From assembly GCA_900770785.1 (NCBI GenBank), contig CAAGLJ010000113.1, positions 1 through 15,250 of the forward strand: DNA of 15,250 bases, given 5' to 3'. The translations under genes were made by a program, and so were the position numbers. The stretch comes from Lachnospiraceae bacterium (lineage in GTDB: Bacteria > Bacillota > Clostridia > Lachnospirales > Lachnospiraceae). Shown one piece after another: positions 14,994-15,250 of the stretch (its first letter is position 1; every line of letters begins with the position of its first letter). The notes under the pieces were generated by a model. That model made no database searches. It had not been told where the DNA came from and worked only from the letters and a program-made list of their open reading frames with translations.

Positions 14994-15023
14994 ATATTAG
15001 CATACTTTTCTTGTCTACTGCAA
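14994..15023 (-). promoter_or_regulatory. promoter of the CPBP gene (and perhaps the sialidase)
   Basis: On the minus strand TTGCAG (15018-15023), an 18-base spacer and TAATAT (14994-14999), preceded by TGC as an extended -10. It lies in the gap between the partial GT11 gene and the CPBP gene. No terminator for the GT11 gene was found in this gap. Confidence 0.5.
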
Positions 15024-15051
15024 TTGGAGTTTTCACCAGGGCATTCAGGTA

Positions 15052-15250
15052 CTATACCTCCCGAATTGTATTGTTGATCACCAGTTTTTTCCGGGTATTT
15101 AAAAGTGCTGCCAGATAGGAGAAGGCACTATTTGACATCAGTATCGCCTCACAATGGCTCATCAGCTGCATATCAATGTAGTTTTTCCCTTCCATGTTAC
15201 CTTCCACAAATACTACTTCACCAAACTGATCCAGCCCCAGCTCCTTCCAG
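15052..15250 (-). CDS. C-terminal end of a GT11 glycosyltransferase (alpha-1,2-fucosyltransferase-like), cut by the window edge
   Basis: An open frame enters from the right edge and runs 65 codons to a TAG at 15052-15054. It is too short to appear as a complete ORF. The stretch YIDMQLMSHCEAILMSNSAF, continuing SYLAALLN, matches the conserved C-terminal region of GT11 family fucosyltransferases, where the pattern is D-M-x-L-M-S-x-C followed by an A-N-S-S-F-S-W-W-type block. The aromatic pair after S-x-F-S is replaced by Tyr-Leu here. The tail after KKLVI is only eight residues, shorter than I expect for the family. GT11 enzymes transfer fucose from GDP-fucose to galactose in surface polysaccharides or glycans. 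The donor and acceptor cannot be judged from this fragment. Confidence 0.72.
   Translation of the reverse strand, partial: WKELGLDQFGEVVFVEGNMEGKNYIDMQLMSHCEAILMSNSAFSYLAALLNTRKKLVINNTIREV

Overview
The window looks like a chromosomal segment from a gut-type Firmicute, most likely a Lachnospiraceae member (Clostridium cluster XIVa). The reasons are moderate G+C, strong GGAGG-type ribosome sites, Firmicute-type lipoproteins, TTGACA/TATAAT-like promoters, and gene families typical of that group. I cannot name the species. All supported genes lie on the minus strand, so the window reads from right to left.

Right end (15250 to about 10600). A gene cut by the window edge ends with a GT11 (alpha-1,2-fucosyltransferase-like) C-terminus. 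It is followed by a CPBP-family membrane protease, a secreted GH33 sialidase, the 16S rRNA methyltransferase gene rsmI and a small lipoprotein of unknown function. Promoters can be proposed before the CPBP gene and before rsmI. The 77-base gap before the sialidase holds a perfect 13-bp inverted repeat whose second arm contains the sialidase ribosome-binding site, so the gene may be controlled at translation.

Middle (10577 to 8131). A compact polar amino-acid ABC importer operon follows: substrate-binding lipoprotein, permease, ATPase. It has a good extended -10 promoter, which overlaps the terminator of the preceding gene, and a clear terminator after the ATPase. The binding protein is the most unusual gene here. 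Its two halves are in the reverse of the normal family order, so it reads as a circular permutant of a family-3 solute-binding protein.

Left (8105 to 105). A seven-gene nucleoside uptake and salvage operon: phosphopentomutase (deoB), cytidine deaminase (cdd), a two-domain ABC ATPase, two permeases, pyrimidine-nucleoside phosphorylase (pdp) and a BMP-family nucleoside-binding lipoprotein. It has a TATAAT promoter and a strong terminator. Imported cytidine or deoxycytidine would be deaminated by Cdd, split by Pdp to the base and (deoxy)ribose-1-phosphate, and isomerised by DeoB to the 5-phosphate. Internal gaps are short or overlapping, except a 103-base gap before the lipoprotein gene that contains inverted repeats.

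The shared theme is scavenging: sialic acid release, amino-acid uptake and nucleoside uptake. Nothing resembling a phage, IS element, CRISPR array, tRNA or rRNA was seen.
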